From positions 62,352 through 126,351 of the forward strand of contig LWTK01000045.1 in NCBI GenBank assembly GCA_003326205.1: a DNA stretch of 64,000 nt, given 5' to 3'. The DNA comes from Nostoc sp. ATCC 43529 (lineage in GTDB: Bacteria > Cyanobacteriota > Cyanobacteriia > Cyanobacteriales > Nostocaceae). Positions within the stretch are counted from its first letter, which is position 1. The number at the start of each line of letters is the position of its first letter. The position numbers and the translations under genes were made by a program. Shown piece by piece: positions 7,900 through 16,569 of the stretch. The notes under the pieces are model-generated. The model had not been told where the DNA came from. It saw nothing but the letters and a program-made list of their open reading frames with translations, and did no database searches.

Positions 7900-10800
7900 T
7901 CACCTACCTATGCCAACATCATCACATAAACGCTTATCGCTCTCATTCACATTGGGGTTATTTTGTAAATAATCGCGCACCCAAGCACAACCCTTAACCA
8001 TCAAATCATCGAAATTGAGATTCCACAACTTCACCGTCTTGTCAGCACTTGCAGAGGCAATGGTTTGACCGTCGGGGCTAAATGCCACGCCCAAAACCGA
8101 ACTGCGATGACCAGTGAAAGTTTGTAAGACTTGCCCGTTGCGATTCCACAGCTTCACCGTGTTGTCATCACTTGCAGAGGCAATGGTTTGACCGTCGGGG
8201 CTAAATGCCACGCCCAAAACCGAACTGCGATGACCAGTGAGAGTTTCTAAGACTTGCCCCTTGGGATTCCACAGCTTCACCGTGTTGTCATCACTTGCAG
8301 AGGCAATGGTTTGACCGTCGGGGCTAAATGCCACGCCCCAAACCCTACTGCGATGACCAGTGAGAGTTTGTAAAACTTGCCCGTTGCGATTCCACAGCTT
8401 CACCGTGTTGTCATTACTTGCAGAGGCAATGGTTTGACCGTCGGGGCTAAATGCCACGCCCAAAACCGAACTGCGATGACCAGTGAGAGTTTGTAAAACT
8501 TGCCCGTTGCGATTCCACAGTTTCACCGTGTTGTCATCGACCGTGTTGTCATCACTTGCAGAGGCAATAATTTCACCGTCGGGGCTAAATGCCACGCCAT
8601 TAACCGAACTGCTATGACCAGTGAGAGTTTGTAAGACTTGCCCCTTGGGATTCCACAGCTTCACCGTGTTGTCATCACTTGCAGAAGCAATAATTTCACC
8701 GTCGGGGCTAAATGCCACGCCATTAACCGAACTGCTATGACCAGTGAGAGTTTGTAAGACTTGCCCCTTGGGATTCCACAGCTTCACCGTGTTGTCATCC
8801 ACCGTGTTGTCAGCACTTGCAGAAGCAATAATTTCACCGTCGGGGCTAAATGCTACGCCATTAACCGAACTGCTATGACCAGTGAGAGTTTGTAAGACTT
8901 GTCCGTTGCGATTCCACAGCTTCACCGTCTTGTCAGCACTTGCAGAGGCAATAATTTCACCGTCGGGGCTAAATGCTACGCCATTAACCGAACTGCTATG
9001 ACCAGTGAGAGTTTGTAAGACTTGTCCGTTGCGATTCCACAGCTTCACCGTCTTGTCAGCACTTGCAGAGGCAATAATTTCACCGTCGGGGCTAAATGCC
9101 ACGCCCAAAACCGAACTGCTATGACCAGTGAGAGTTTGTAAGACTTGCCCGTTGGGATTCCACAGCTTCACCGTCTTGTCAGCACTTGCAGAGGCAATAA
9201 TTTCACCGTCGGGGCTAAATGCCACGCCATTAACCCAACTGCTATGACCAGTGAGAGTTTGTAAGACTTGCCCGTTGGGATTCCACAGCTTCACCGTTTT
9301 GTCAGCACTTGCAGAGGCAATAATTTCACCGTCGGGGCTAAATGCCACGCTATTAACCCAACTGCTATGACCAGTGAGAGTTTGTAAGACTTGCCCGTTG
9401 GGATTCCACAGCTTCACCGTTTTGTCAGCACTTGCAGAGGCAATAATTTCACCGTCGGGGCTAAATGCCACGCTATTAACCGAACTGCTATGACCAGTGA
9501 GAGTTTGTAAGACTTGCCCGTTGGGATTCCACAGCTTCACCGTTTTGTCAGCACTTGCAGAGGCAATAATTTCACCGTCGGGGCTAAATGCTACGCCATT
9601 AACCGAACTGCTATGACCAGTGAGAGTTTGTAAGACTTGCCCGTTGCGATTCCACAGCTTCACCGTCTTGTCAGCACTTGCAGAGGCAATAATTTCACCG
9701 TCGGGGCTAAATGCTACGCCCAAAACCGAACTGCGATGAGCTTCTAATCGGTTACGTTCTTTGGCTGCATAAACTACCTGCTGGAGTGTGGCTACTGCCA
9801 AAACGCGGGTATCTGGTTCTACATTTTTATCTAGAGTTTTGAGTCGTTTTCCTAACTTCAAGCCTGCTATTAAAGTATCAAGTTCTATATTTAATGTCGG
9901 CAGGTTTTGTAATTTCAGACTTTCAATCAGGATTTCGGAATTGAGTTGGCGTTTTTCTACCTCTTTGAGGGCATTTTGGGCAATCAGCCGTTGCTCATTC
10001 ACATACACAGCCACCCCTGTTATCAAACCCGAAAATAATACTAGTACCGCTACATAAGGCAGTGCAGGTTTTAGACGCTCCCACCTATCCCGCAAGTTAA
10101 AGGGCAAATGTTTATTAATCCATTTATAATCGAATACCTGCTGATAGATTTGATTTCGCACCCGCAAAACATTATTCTCCCGCCGCACTACCCCTGAGAG
10201 TTTCAAGTGAGATTTCGCTAAAGACTGTTCCTCATCCACAACCGCCCGTTTACCCCAGCGAATCTCGCGGTAAATAGTCAAAACCTCCGGGTCTGGTGCG
10301 CGTTTGGTGAGCATATCGCGGACAAACTGCAAGTTATTATCTTGCTCGCTCATCGCACCAAAAAATGTGCTGTTAACTATTCTGTCTACATCCTTGCTAC
10401 ACAAAGAAGACGCGATGAATCGCGTCTCTACAAAATTGTGGCTCTCGGCTACTAATGCACCACAGAGACACTGCGTTAAATATGGATGTCCGCCTGTCCA
10501 CTTCAACACTTGGCGTAATATCTGGTTGGCTTCATCGCTGGGTAATCCTAATCCCTCTGCTAAGGGTAAGGCTTCCTCAAAGGTAAAATCAGTTAAATCT
10601 ACACGCTGTCCAATATTAAATGGCGTGCGCTTGGCATCGCTGATTAAATCGCCGGGAGTTGCGACCCCCATTAAAACAAAAGAAAGCCGATTAAATTCAG
10701 GATTTGTAGCACGGGCAACATAGAGATAACGAATGGCGATAAAAAAATCATCGGTAAAATCGAGGCTGAGGGTAGAGTCAATTTCATCGACAAAAATTAC

Positions 10801-11202
10801 AACTTGCCCCTCAACCTCAGCCAGCAAAACCTTCTCAAAAAACTGTGTCAGCCGTTGCGATACTCCCAGATGCTCGCGTTCTTGCCACCAACTCACCACA
10901 TCTGTATCAAACATGAGTTGGTCATCCACCTTGACCAAAAAGCCAAAATACCATTGTTCGGCTGTGACACTAGCCCCCAATTCCTGGAGGTCAACAATTA
11001 CCGAGCGAATTCCCTCATCTGTCAGCGTTTGCGCCGTGCGTACCATCAGGCTAGACTTGCCCATTTGGCGCGGCGTCAGCACATAAGCGAAAGTTCCTGA
11101 GCGACATAAACCGAGCAATTCTTTATCAGCTTGACGGGGAATGTAAATTCCACCACCAGCCTGCACAGTCCCGCCTACAGTGTAAATGGTTCGATTAGCC
11201 AT
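7900..11202 (-). CDS. AAA-like (nSTAND-type) ATPase with 14 WD40 repeats
   Basis: 1100 residues. Residues ~10-350 form an AAA-like ATPase domain with Walker A PRQMGKSSL (~44-52) and Walker B VVIFVDEID (~134-142). A hydrophobic helix (LPYVAVLVLFSGLITGVAVY, ~378-398) probably anchors the protein. From ~490 to ~1065 come 14 WD40 repeats with 41-residue period, enough for two seven-bladed propellers. Repeats 8 and 10 carry an extra 5-residue duplication (TVDDN). Proteins of this layout are thought to be sensors or signalling switches. A palindromic repeat (10408-10427) is translated inside the ATPase part. It is divergent from a TIR-ATPase gene with the same kind of ATPase domain. True function unknown; regulation of stress or defence is inference. 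Confidence 0.88.
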   Translation of the reverse strand: MANRTIYTVGGTVQAGGGIYIPRQADKELLGLCRSGTFAYVLTPRQMGKSSLMVRTAQTLTDEGIRSVIVDLQELGASVTAEQWYFGFLVKVDDQLMFDTDVVSWWQEREHLGVSQRLTQFFEKVLLAEVEGQVVIFVDEIDSTLSLDFTDDFFIAIRYLYVARATNPEFNRLSFVLMGVATPGDLISDAKRTPFNIGQRVDLTDFTFEEALPLAEGLGLPSDEANQILRQVLKWTGGHPYLTQCLCGALVAESHNFVETRFIASSLCSKDVDRIVNSTFFGAMSEQDNNLQFVRDMLTKRAPDPEVLTIYREIRWGKRAVVDEEQSLAKSHLKLSGVVRRENNVLRVRNQIYQQVFDYKWINKHLPFNLRDRWERLKPALPYVAVLVLFSGLITGVAVYVNEQRLIAQNALKEVEKRQLNSEILIESLKLQNLPTLNIELDTLIAGLKLGKRLKTLDKNVEPDTRVLAVATLQQVVYAAKERNRLEAHRSSVLGVAFSPDGEIIASASADKTVKLWNRNGQVLQTLTGHSSSVNGVAFSPDGEIIASASADKTVKLWNPNGQVLQTLTGHSSSVNSVAFSPDGEIIASASADKTVKLWNPNGQVLQTLTGHSSWVNSVAFSPDGEIIASASADKTVKLWNPNGQVLQTLTGHSSWVNGVAFSPDGEIIASASADKTVKLWNPNGQVLQTLTGHSSSVLGVAFSPDGEIIASASADKTVKLWNRNGQVLQTLTGHSSSVNGVAFSPDGEIIASASADKTVKLWNRNGQVLQTLTGHSSSVNGVAFSPDGEIIASASADNTVDDNTVKLWNPKGQVLQTLTGHSSSVNGVAFSPDGEIIASASDDNTVKLWNPKGQVLQTLTGHSSSVNGVAFSPDGEIIASASDDNTVDDNTVKLWNRNGQVLQTLTGHRSSVLGVAFSPDGQTIASASNDNTVKLWNRNGQVLQTLTGHRSRVWGVAFSPDGQTIASASDDNTVKLWNPKGQVLETLTGHRSSVLGVAFSPDGQTIASASDDNTVKLWNRNGQVLQTFTGHRSSVLGVAFSPDGQTIASASADKTVKLWNLNFDDLMVKGCAWVRDYLQNNPNVNESDKRLCDDVGIGR
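8020..9740 (-). repeat. Array of near-identical 123-bp WD40-coding units
   Basis: Fourteen units at 123-bp spacing, two lengthened by 15 bp (near 8525-8555 and 8786-8816). Many adjacent units differ at only a few bases, far more alike than functional constraint on WD40 repeats requires, which implies recent unequal exchange or slippage. Confidence 0.9.
10408..10427. repeat. Palindromic repeat inside the WD40 ATPase gene
   Basis: AGACGCGAT-GA-ATCGCGTCT, the same perfect palindrome as in nifJ. On the minus strand it is translated as part of NFVETRFIASS without breaking the frame. Confidence 0.8.
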
Positions 11203-11338
11203 GTCACAGACTCCGAGAGGAAGGAAAACGCAAAAGGCACTGACTCAATTTACAATGACATTGTGTAATACATTTTGTCTATTTATCTGAAAATTCTTGT
11301 AAAGGACTTCCAAATAATAAAATATCCAATTAACTCTT

Positions 11339-11395
11339 GTGGGGTAGGCGTCTCGCCCGCCATATAGACTGGGCGGGCAGGATGCCCACCCCACA
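11339..11395. repeat. Long palindrome between the two ATPase genes
   Basis: Arms TGTGGGGTAGGCGTCTCGCC… and …CAGGATGCCCACCCCACA pair over ~24 bp around an ATATAGACT loop. Related half-copies occur at 15391-15410, 38920-38936 and 51391-51445. It lies in the 536-bp gap between the divergent ATPase genes; both promoters should be here, but I cannot assign them. Confidence 0.75.
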
Positions 11396-11522
11396 ATATT
11401 GAATAATTTATTTCTTGGAGTTTCCTAAAAAGAATTGTAATTTCGCTTGAGCGCACCAAAATTCAACAATTAACGTTTAATTTTGGATTTCATTGCTCAA
11501 CTTAACTTATATGTGTAGCTTG

Positions 11523-11610
11523 CGAACGAGTATTTGAACTCCGTTAACGAGTATTTGAACTGGATGAATCCACCTCTGAACTCCGTCAACGAGTATTTGA
11601 TACTCGTGGG
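11523..11610. repeat. Three CGAGTATTTGA repeats
   Basis: AACGAGTATTTGAACT recurs at 11525 and 11546, and AACGAGTATTTGATACTCGT near 11588. The last copy is a small hairpin and matches the 21-bp repeat family at 53904-54110. Confidence 0.65.
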
Positions 11611-11675
11611 CAATTTATTTGTGCTGTCGGTAATTGCCAGCAACTACGCTGTAGTAGAGTGTATTTAATTGACCA

Positions 11676-11745
11676 ATGACTAATGACCAACGACTAATGA
11701 CCAATGACTAATGACTAATGACCAATGACCAATGACTAATGACTA
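11676..11745 (+). repeat. 7-bp tandem repeat array, 10 units, containing a start codon
   Basis: Ten uninterrupted 7-mers of ATGACTA/ATGACCA (one ACGACTA). The last unit (11739-11745) supplies the ATG and second codon of the TIR gene. Confidence 0.9.
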
Positions 11746-13259
11746 AACGTATCTTCATCAGCTATAAGCGTAATGTTCACCCAGATGAGCAAGTTGCATT
11801 GCAAGTTTTCCAGGCGCTATCGCAGAAACACAAAGTCTTCATCGACCAAACAATGTCCATTGGCACACGCTGGGCTGAACGTATTGAAGCGGAAATTCGC
11901 CAAGCTGATTTTCTCATTACTTTTCTTTCAGCCTGGTCAACCCAAAGTGAGATGGTGGTGGCAGAAATCGAGACAGCACACCACTTATCAAAATCACAAC
12001 AAGGACGCCCAGTAATTCTCCCAGTGCGTTTAGCTTATCAAGAACCCTTCGTTTATCCTTTGAGTGCCTATCTCAATGGTATTAACTGGGCATTCTGGAA
12101 AGATGCAGAAGATACGCCGCGCCTGATAGATGAATTGTTGCAAACTGTCTCTGGCGGTGCATTAGCTATTGATGAAGAAAAATCCAAGGCAGACTTACTC
12201 CAAATAAGTGAGCCGTCACCCCTACCCCATCCCTTCCCTTCAGCACAGCCCGTCTCGCTGGAAATGCCGGAAGGGACGATGGAATCACAATCTACCTTTT
12301 ATGTGGAACGCTCATCTGATGCACTTGCTTTGCAAACAATTGAGCAGCAAGGTGTGACAATTACCATTAAAGGCCCCCGGCAAATGGGCAAAAGTTCGCT
12401 GTTAATTCGCACAATTAAGAATGCTGTGAATGTAGGTAAGCGAGTTGCTTTGTTGGATTTTCAATTGTTTGACAAAGCCGCCTTAAATAATGCTGAACTC
12501 TTCTTTCGCCAGTTCTGTATTTGGTTAACTGATGAACTGGAAATGACCGACAAAGTAGCTGAATATTGGAACATGCCCTTGGGTAATAGTCAGTGCTGCA
12601 CTCGTTATGTCGGTCGCTACCTGCTAAAGGAGTTTGGCAACCCCCTTGTGTTGGCAATGGATGAAGTTGAAAGAGTGTTTGATACTGAATTTCGCTCTGA
12701 TTTCTTTGGAATGCTGCGAAGCTGGCACAACAGCCGCGCCACTACTCCCATCTGGAAACAACTCGATTTGGCGCTAGTGACTTCCACCGAACCCTACCAA
12801 CTAATTGATAATCTTAACCAATCTCCCTTTAATGTTGGGCAGGTGATTGATTTAGAAGACTTCACACCAGCCCAGGTTTCTGACCTCAACCGTCGTCACG
12901 GTTCTCCTTTCAACCCCAAGGAAGAACAGCAATTAATGGGGTTGCTAGGGGGACATCCTTATTTAATACGCCTTGCACTCTACTCAGTTGCCAGCCAGCG
13001 CCTCTCTGCTACCGAACTATTTGCCAAGGCGACTACAGATAATGGTATCTTTGGCAATCATCTACGTAACCATCTCTTTCGGTTGCATAACAAACAGGAG
13101 TTGGTTCAAGCAATGTTCCAAATAATTCGCCAGAACCTCTGCGAAGATGAGCGAATTTTCTTCCGCTTGCGGGGTGCAGGTTTAGTGCGCCGCGAAGGAC
13201 GTATTGTTTTACCACGTTGTCAACTTTACGCCGAGTATTTCCGGGAACATCTGCGGTAA
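11739..13259 (+). CDS. TIR domain–AAA-like ATPase (TIR-nSTAND)
   Basis: 506 residues. Residues 3-135 form a TIR domain: RIFISYKRN at the N-terminus, IGTRWAERIEAEI, and a SEMVVAE segment whose Glu76 sits where the NADase Glu of the SxWCxxE motif is found. Residues ~180-480 are an AAA-like ATPase with Walker A GPRQMGKSSL (~212-221) and Walker B LVLAMDEVE (~300), of the same type as in the divergent WD40 protein. No WD40 or TPR sensor follows, so sensing may depend on a partner. Bacterial TIR domains on STAND ATPases commonly degrade NAD in antiphage defence or make signals; whether this one is active is inference. No better start is present, so the repeat-borne ATG is accepted. No Shine-Dalgarno site precedes it. 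Confidence 0.88.
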   Translation: MTKRIFISYKRNVHPDEQVALQVFQALSQKHKVFIDQTMSIGTRWAERIEAEIRQADFLITFLSAWSTQSEMVVAEIETAHHLSKSQQGRPVILPVRLAYQEPFVYPLSAYLNGINWAFWKDAEDTPRLIDELLQTVSGGALAIDEEKSKADLLQISEPSPLPHPFPSAQPVSLEMPEGTMESQSTFYVERSSDALALQTIEQQGVTITIKGPRQMGKSSLLIRTIKNAVNVGKRVALLDFQLFDKAALNNAELFFRQFCIWLTDELEMTDKVAEYWNMPLGNSQCCTRYVGRYLLKEFGNPLVLAMDEVERVFDTEFRSDFFGMLRSWHNSRATTPIWKQLDLALVTSTEPYQLIDNLNQSPFNVGQVIDLEDFTPAQVSDLNRRHGSPFNPKEEQQLMGLLGGHPYLIRLALYSVASQRLSATELFAKATTDNGIFGNHLRNHLFRLHNKQELVQAMFQIIRQNLCEDERIFFRLRGAGLVRREGRIVLPRCQLYAEYFREHLR

Positions 13260-13308
13260 TACCATTTTGGATTTTAGATTTGGGATTGAGAATCGCTATT
13301 AAAAAAAT

Positions 13309-13914
13309 TTATTCTGGTGAAATTTCCCGATAAGCTTGCCGACATTGCTCGTAGTTGTCTGGTAGAATTTCGGCATTACCAAAACATAATTGCTCGTGAG
13401 TGGTAATTAAAGTTTCATAGGGCTGTATGGGACTTACAGACGATCGCAATATTTGTAGATATTCTCCATCTGTACGGCTTTTTTTGTGAGGTGCGATCGC
13501 TTGCTGATGCAAATGCTGTAACATCGCTAAATAAAGACAACGGCAAGCTTCACGGTAGTTACCTTGACGGTAAAATTGTTGCGATCGCTCCAACAAAACC
13601 CCAATTGATGACTCATTAGAGCTATTTTTGACACCAAAATCAGTAAAATTTCCTCCCCTACTCAGCCAAGAATATAAATAGGGACTAAACTCTCGCCATA
13701 ACCGCCAAGCTACCCAAGCTACAAATAAACCTAGTATCAGCCAAAACAGGAATTTCAGTAACTCACCTACCCAAGGACTAATTGACCATCCATCGGGCAA
13801 TTCTGGCAAAGCCCTTTCAAAGCGGTAAAACTGGTATTCCCACCATTCTCCTACTTGTTGTTGAAATTGAGAAAGCTGCCAATTCCAGTTAGTTTTTTCA
13901 AAAGCATCTGTCAT
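13309..13914 (-). CDS. DUF4129 domain membrane protein
   Basis: 201 residues from the ATG at 13914 (MTDAFEKTNWNW). A longer frame reaching 13995 is rejected because its first 27 residues are Pro/Leu-rich translation of a G-rich filler repeat. One membrane helix (LLKFLFWLILGLFVAWVAWR, ~residues 57-76) is followed by a cytoplasmic helical domain, residues ~105-200, with the DUF4129 signature (SQQFYRQGNYREACRCLYLA, TDGEYLQ). DUF4129 proteins often accompany transglutaminase-like genes; none is visible here. Function unknown. Confidence 0.8.
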   Translation of the reverse strand: MTDAFEKTNWNWQLSQFQQQVGEWWEYQFYRFERALPELPDGWSISPWVGELLKFLFWLILGLFVAWVAWRLWREFSPYLYSWLSRGGNFTDFGVKNSSNESSIGVLLERSQQFYRQGNYREACRCLYLAMLQHLHQQAIAPHKKSRTDGEYLQILRSSVSPIQPYETLITTHEQLCFGNAEILPDNYEQCRQAYREISPE

Positions 13915-14016
13915 ATGGGGGAGGTGGGGAGTAGGGAATAAGAGGGCAGGGGGCAGGGGGCAGGGGGCAGGAGAGAATAATAACTCCCCACTCACCAGTC
14001 CCCAGTCACCAATCCC

Positions 14017-14496
14017 CTATTCAATTGAGTCTTTTTTTATCATTATCCAGCCGATAACGGCAAGTAGCCCACCAAATGCAAGAAATCCAAGATCCCAAGC
14101 TAATTGATTTGGGCCTGGTTTAACATGATGGATACCGAAAATTTGATGGTCAATCAGTCCTTCAACTACGTCGAATAACCCACCACCAATAAGTATTGAA
14201 CCAACAAAGGTCTGTGATGACCAAGGAACATCATCACGCCCTCCGGCACGCCACAGTAAAATTATTCCTGCTACGGTTAATACCCAATCGAAAGCATGGA
14301 ATAACCCGTCCCATATCATATTCAAATCTTCATTAGCAACATTTGTCAGAGGTCGAATGTTGCTCAACATGTGATGCCACTGAAGTAACTGATGCAGTAG
14401 AATTCCATCAACAAACCCTCCAAGACCCAAACCAAGAACAATTCCTGCAATAATCAAGGGTGTCCTTTGCTTGAGGGTTGTAGTCTTGGCCTCCAT
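14017..14496 (-). CDS. DUF2243 membrane protein
   Basis: 159 residues from ATG 14496, chosen because GAGG stands 6 bases upstream; in-frame ATG 14508 and TTG 14526 are alternatives without a good ribosome site. Four hydrophobic helices. The GFVDGILLHQLLQWHHMLS segment near the first helix is the DUF2243 signature, with His residues that could bind metal or a cofactor. A second GLFDVVEGLIDHQIFGIHH segment repeats the pattern, so the protein looks like an internal duplication. Inner or thylakoid membrane; function unknown. It lies 102 bp upstream of the DUF4129 gene on the same strand. Confidence 0.82.
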   Translation of the reverse strand: MEAKTTTLKQRTPLIIAGIVLGLGLGGFVDGILLHQLLQWHHMLSNIRPLTNVANEDLNMIWDGLFHAFDWVLTVAGIILLWRAGGRDDVPWSSQTFVGSILIGGGLFDVVEGLIDHQIFGIHHVKPGPNQLAWDLGFLAFGGLLAVIGWIMIKKDSIE

Positions 14497-14593
14497 TTTC
14501 AACCTCATAGATAAGTTTTTTACCAAAATAGAATTGTTTTGGTAACCATATCTTCTATCTTGAGGTAAGTGCGATCGCTCAAATTAAAATTAG

Positions 14594-14986
14594 TCAATCT
14601 TCAATTTTAATTTGCATACCAGCTTTTACGGGGTCGAAATTTTCAGGAAAATGGGTATTGCGATCGTAGTCTGCTTTTTCTAAATTCGCTCCTTTGAGAT
14701 CGGCTTGATGAAGATTCGCTGACATTAACAATGCTCCCCTGAGATCGGCATCTCTCAAATTAGCTTGACTCAAATCCGCAAAGCTCAAATCAGTTCCTCT
14801 TAAATTTGCACTGCTCAAATTAGCTTCACTCAAGTCAGCATAGCTGAGGTCAGATCCTCTTAAATTTATACCTTGTAAATCAGCATTACCCAATTCTGCT
14901 TTAGTAAAGTCTCGTTTTCCTGCTGCATACCTTTCGACAACAGTAGCAGCATTATTAACGGGCTGTTGAGAATTTATTTGAGACAT
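14594..14986 (-). CDS. Pentapeptide repeat protein
   Basis: 130 residues, no signal peptide, so probably cytoplasmic. From about residue 31 to 106 the sequence follows A(D/N)LXX pentapeptides (AELGN ADLQG INLRG SDLSY ADLSE…), which fold as a right-handed quadrilateral beta-helix. The N-terminal 30 residues and the C-terminal tail (…PVKAGMQIKIED) are unique. Small proteins of this type are abundant in cyanobacteria and mostly uncharacterised. Start ATG 14986. Confidence 0.9.
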   Translation of the reverse strand: MSQINSQQPVNNAATVVERYAAGKRDFTKAELGNADLQGINLRGSDLSYADLSEANLSSANLRGTDLSFADLSQANLRDADLRGALLMSANLHQADLKGANLEKADYDRNTHFPENFDPVKAGMQIKIED

Positions 14987-15194
14987 ATAACAGCCTCACA
15001 GGCTATATCATTATTACTTTTACTAAGGATTACATCATAAAAAATGTCTAGTTAGACATTTGAGATAACAAATTTTTCAAAACTCTAGCTTGAAAAAGAG
15101 AGTGGGGGTGTGTTGAGTGTTGACTGGACTGATGAATTATTATTGGCTCCTTTGCCCCTACCGCGTACAGACAAGGGTTAATCGCGTCTACCCA

Positions 15195-15392
15195 CCATTG
15201 GTGTCAACTTAACGTGAAACCCGCTTTGTGACAAGGTTTTACCCTCACCCCCAGCCCCTCTCCCCTTCGTGAGAGGGGAGCCAGAGATTTAATTCCCCTT
15301 CTTTTGTGGGAGAAGGGGTTAGGGGATGAGGGCGTTTTGCACATCCCTAACGCCTGTCCAATATAGCTTTGAGCTTAAGTTGACACCAATGG
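15195..15392. mobile_element. MITE-like element, 198 bp, 18-bp perfect inverted ends
   Basis: Left end CCATTGGTGTCAACTTAA (15195-15212) is exactly complementary to the right end at 15375-15392. The interior (15239-15334) is itself a long imperfect palindrome of CCCTCACCCCCAGCCCC type. The flanks, TCGCGTCTACCCA on the left and CGAGACGCCCACCCCAC on the right, look like pieces of other dispersed repeats, so elements are nested. The rest of the 14987-15469 gap holds no gene. Confidence 0.75.
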
Positions 15393-15469
15393 CGAGACGC
15401 CCACCCCACAAAATAAGAGAATTTATCTGTTGGTAATCCAAAATCCAAAATCTAAAATCCAAAATCGTC

Positions 15470-16189
15470 TCAGCCTTGACGCAATAAGTCGCTAATTTCG
15501 TTGTGGCAATATTCGGTTAGTTCAGCCACAACAGTTCTGGCTTGTTTGCCATGATATGTTTTTTGATGTTGAGGCGTAATCCAATAAGGGCGGCCAATTA
15601 ACACGGCAACCCGACGATAAACAACTAAAGGATGCCAACCTGATTGTTTAAATAAAGGTTCTGAAGGGTCAAATAAACTCAACAGCCTGAGGGGAAAACC
15701 AGAAGTGTTGACTTCTTCAATTGAAGCGATCGCCACTGGCAAAATTGCTAAATCCTCCACATCAGCCCGCAATGCCAAATGAGCAAATCCCCGTTGAAAT
15801 TCACCAACTGTGTTCGGCACAGTAAATTTCACCATTGGTTCTGTTCCTTCGGGAAATACCCCTACCATTTGCCGAGATTGCAATAACGTCTGTGATTGCA
15901 CAAAAAAGCTTTGTTGGCGGTTTTGGGGTTCTTCTAAAGGAAAACAGCCCAATTGTCCGGTAACAATCTCTCGCATGATCGGCACTTGTCCCATGTAGTG
16001 ATGACAAGCAAAGCGAATTGGATTGGATAACGCCGCCATTAAAATTGGTGCATCCATAAAGCTGCGGTGATTGCTGACTACCAAGACGCTACCATCTCGC
16101 GGAATGCGATCTTCGTAATAGCGAAACATTTGTGTTGAAAGCCCCGCTAACAAAGCTTGCGAAATGAGAGTCGGACTATTTAGACTCAT
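15470..16189 (-). CDS. PlsC-like 1-acyl-glycerol-3-phosphate acyltransferase family
   Basis: 239 residues. The acyltransferase motif HX4D is present as NHRSFMD (His41, Asp46) and the substrate-binding motif as GVFPEGTEP (~residues 114-122). Family members acylate lysophosphatidic acid or related lipids at the membrane. The protein lacks strong membrane helices apart from a hydrophobic N-terminus. Several such paralogues exist in cyanobacteria, so the exact substrate cannot be given. ATG 16189 is the natural start. The 380-bp gap to metG is AT-rich and holds both divergent promoters; I see no further gene in it. Confidence 0.85.
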   Translation of the reverse strand: MSLNSPTLISQALLAGLSTQMFRYYEDRIPRDGSVLVVSNHRSFMDAPILMAALSNPIRFACHHYMGQVPIMREIVTGQLGCFPLEEPQNRQQSFFVQSQTLLQSRQMVGVFPEGTEPMVKFTVPNTVGEFQRGFAHLALRADVEDLAILPVAIASIEEVNTSGFPLRLLSLFDPSEPLFKQSGWHPLVVYRRVAVLIGRPYWITPQHQKTYHGKQARTVVAELTEYCHNEISDLLRQG

Positions 16190-16569
16190 ACCTAATCAAT
16201 ATATATTCCGGTAAATATGGCAGTTTATCTTAATTTAAGTTTTACATTTCTTTACCACTGCCATGACCGTCTTAAGATAGAAATGTCTGAATCTACAAAG
16301 GTAGTTAGATTTTTTCTGAGTATTTATGTATTCCTAAACACAATAATATTATGTAATAAAAAGTATTAGCTAAATTTCTTTAATAGTAAATTTCTGTATT
16401 TTAGGGAAAAATCACTTGAATTAATGCATATTATAAAACAATTGCTGACCGGATAAATTTGCTAATATTAAGGTGTTATTGGAAAAAATGGTAGTAATGT
16501 TATATAATTGCGTGGTTTTGCTCACAAAACTAAGATGTAAAACGTTTTAATAAGTTGATTTTATTTTGC

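Noticed and set aside
11123-11745. Reading the 7-bp arrays as iterons of a replication origin
   Set aside because: Similar arrays occur at many unrelated gene borders in the window, and no dnaA or rep gene is close.
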